The notes beneath the pieces were generated by a model. The model was not told the DNA's origin. It worked only from the letters and a program-made list of their open reading frames with translations, and searched no databases. The position numbers were made by a program, and so were the translations under genes. From NCBI GenBank assembly GCA_031281855.1, contig JAITEW010000027.1, forward strand, positions 1-6,382: a DNA stretch of 6,382 nucleotides, given 5' to 3'. Of the stretch, positions 6,011-6,382 are shown in pieces. This DNA is from Treponema sp. GTDB taxonomy: Bacteria > Spirochaetota > Spirochaetia > Treponematales > Breznakiellaceae. Position 1 is the first letter of the stretch, and the number at the start of each line of letters is the position of its first letter.

Positions 6011-6075
6011 AAAACTACCCCCACGCTATATACGGCGCGGAGAGTCATTTTGCTTTAAATTTAGGAGATTTTTTT

Positions 6076-6131
6076 AAAAAAGGTGACTGACACCTCTTGG
6101 GTTACCCTAGGCAAATTTGGTGTCTGTCACC
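6076..6131 (-). terminator. Repeat-pair stem with T-run, terminator-like, upstream of the transposase
   Basis: GGTGACTGACACC (6082-6094) and GGTGTCTGTCACC (6119-6131) pair at 12 of 13 positions across a 24-base loop that itself contains GGG-TTA-CCC (6099-6107). Read on the minus strand the stem is followed at once by six T (6076-6081 complement). This would stop transcription arriving from the right before it enters the transposase gene. It may equally be the transposase's recognition structure. Confidence 0.55.
6082..6097. repeat. Right copy of the 16-bp direct repeat
   Basis: GGTGACTGACACCTCT, identical and in the same orientation as 5495-5510, 587 bases away and 71 bases upstream of the transposase start. 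The two copies bracket almost the whole gene. Confidence 0.8.
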
Positions 6132-6149
6132 CCTGCGTGAACAATAAAT

Positions 6150-6182
6150 AAAAAAAGAGGATGTTTCTTTCAAAACATCCTC
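6150..6182 (-). terminator. Strong intrinsic terminator of the right-edge gene
   Basis: GAGGATGTTT (6157-6166) and AAACATCCTC (6173-6182) form a perfect 10-bp stem with a 6-base loop. On the minus strand it is followed by at least six T and a further AT-rich run. It lies 21 bases after the stop codon of the minus-strand gene at the right edge, exactly where its terminator should be. On the plus strand no T-run follows, so it acts in one direction. Confidence 0.9.
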
Positions 6183-6203
6183 AATGCAATTCATGTTATT
6201 TCA

Positions 6204-6382
6204 TTATTGTGTCAGTACCAATTCAAAGTCGTTTACCGCATGAACCGTAGTGTTCTCGCCTTCACTTATTGTTATTGCCGTGTTTAACTTATAGGCTCTG
6301 TAAACATGATTACTGTCTTGCAATAACCAATAAGTAATAAACGTACCACTTCCACGCCAATCTTGTGCAAAACTTGAACTTG
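6204..6382 (-). CDS. C-terminal 58 residues of an unidentified, probably surface or secreted protein (partial)
   Basis: One minus-strand frame is open from the window edge to TAA at 6204-6206, followed by a second in-frame stop TGA (6201-6203) and then a strong terminator, which supports a real gene end. The visible tail includes WRGSGTFITYWLLQDSNH, VYRAYKLNTAITISEGENTT and ends VNDFELVLTQ. Alternating hydrophobic and polar residues with many Thr/Ser/Asn and aromatics suggest beta strands of an extracellular domain. The W-x-GSG-x-F/Y pattern reminds me of repeats in spirochaete secreted proteins, but I cannot name a family. Codons are AT-rich, unlike the flagellar operon, consistent with an acquired gene. 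Function unknown. Confidence 0.7.
   Translation of the reverse strand, partial: SSSFAQDWRGSGTFITYWLLQDSNHVYRAYKLNTAITISEGENTTVHAVNDFELVLTQ

Larger units (their letters stand above)
5421..6131 (-). mobile_element. Candidate RAYT (REP-associated tyrosine transposase) unit
   Basis: This span contains one intact Y1 transposase gene, structured DNA on both sides, and repeated GGTGnCnGnCACC motifs near both ends. The outer limits are my inference: the left is set by the inverted repeat entering csrA, the right by the inverted motif copy at 6119-6131. No target duplication is recognisable, as expected for HUH single-strand transposition. The unit follows a compact flagellar operon and precedes AT-rich DNA, so it marks the boundary between conserved and accessory sequence. 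Confidence 0.5.

Noticed and set aside
5184..6131. CRISPR-like array or toxin-antitoxin pair beside csrA
   Set aside because: The repeats are too few and unevenly spaced for CRISPR, and neither flanking protein resembles a toxin or antitoxin.
6373..6382. CTTGAACTTG near the edge resembles the csrA-end inverted repeat arm
   Set aside because: Only AACTTG is shared, too short to be meaningful, and it lies in the coding sequence of the partial gene.

Overview
This window looks like chromosomal DNA from a spirochaete, most likely a Treponema relative. The gene order flgN-like > flgK > flgL > fliW > csrA is the treponemal arrangement (from memory, flgK-flgL-fliW-csrA in T. pallidum). FlgK and FlgL are longer than their enterobacterial counterparts. 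The flagellar genes are moderately GC-rich and the right-hand edge is clearly AT-rich. The genus assignment is an inference from proteins and synteny; no rRNA or tRNA gene is present.

Left part (1-1009). A minus-strand pair encodes a TetR/AcrR-family repressor (230-865) followed by the first 36 codons of a protein that looks like a type-I ABC exporter (1-109, running off the window). The repressor has a readable promoter (TTGACA, 17 bp, TAAGAT). Two abutting 16-bp inverted-repeat operators cover its -10 and transcription start, so autoregulation is the simplest reading. The 120-bp gap between the two genes holds a small palindrome and a compact repeat-hairpin. Diverging from the repressor, a sigma-28-type promoter lies just before the flagellar genes.

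Centre (1010-5438). Five tightly packed plus-strand genes form a late flagellar operon: a FlgN-like chaperone, the hook-filament junction proteins FlgK and FlgL, the assembly factor FliW, and the RNA-binding translational regulator CsrA. FlgN would hold FlgK and FlgL before export. FliW binds both flagellin and CsrA, so flagellin synthesis is tied to its secretion. FlgK and FlgL both carry a hook-IN-like insert, and FlgK also has an acidic calcium-loop-like motif.

Right part (5421-6382). An intact minus-strand REP-associated Y1 (HUH) transposase sits directly against the 3' end of csrA. A 13-bp perfect inverted repeat links the last csrA codons to the last transposase codons. Copies of a GGTGnCnGnCACC motif bracket the transposase gene. 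Two terminator-like structures separate it from an AT-rich, truncated minus-strand gene at the edge. I see no wholly new multi-gene system. The best leads are the transposase-associated repeats, the possible remodelling of the CsrA tail, and the paired repressor operators.
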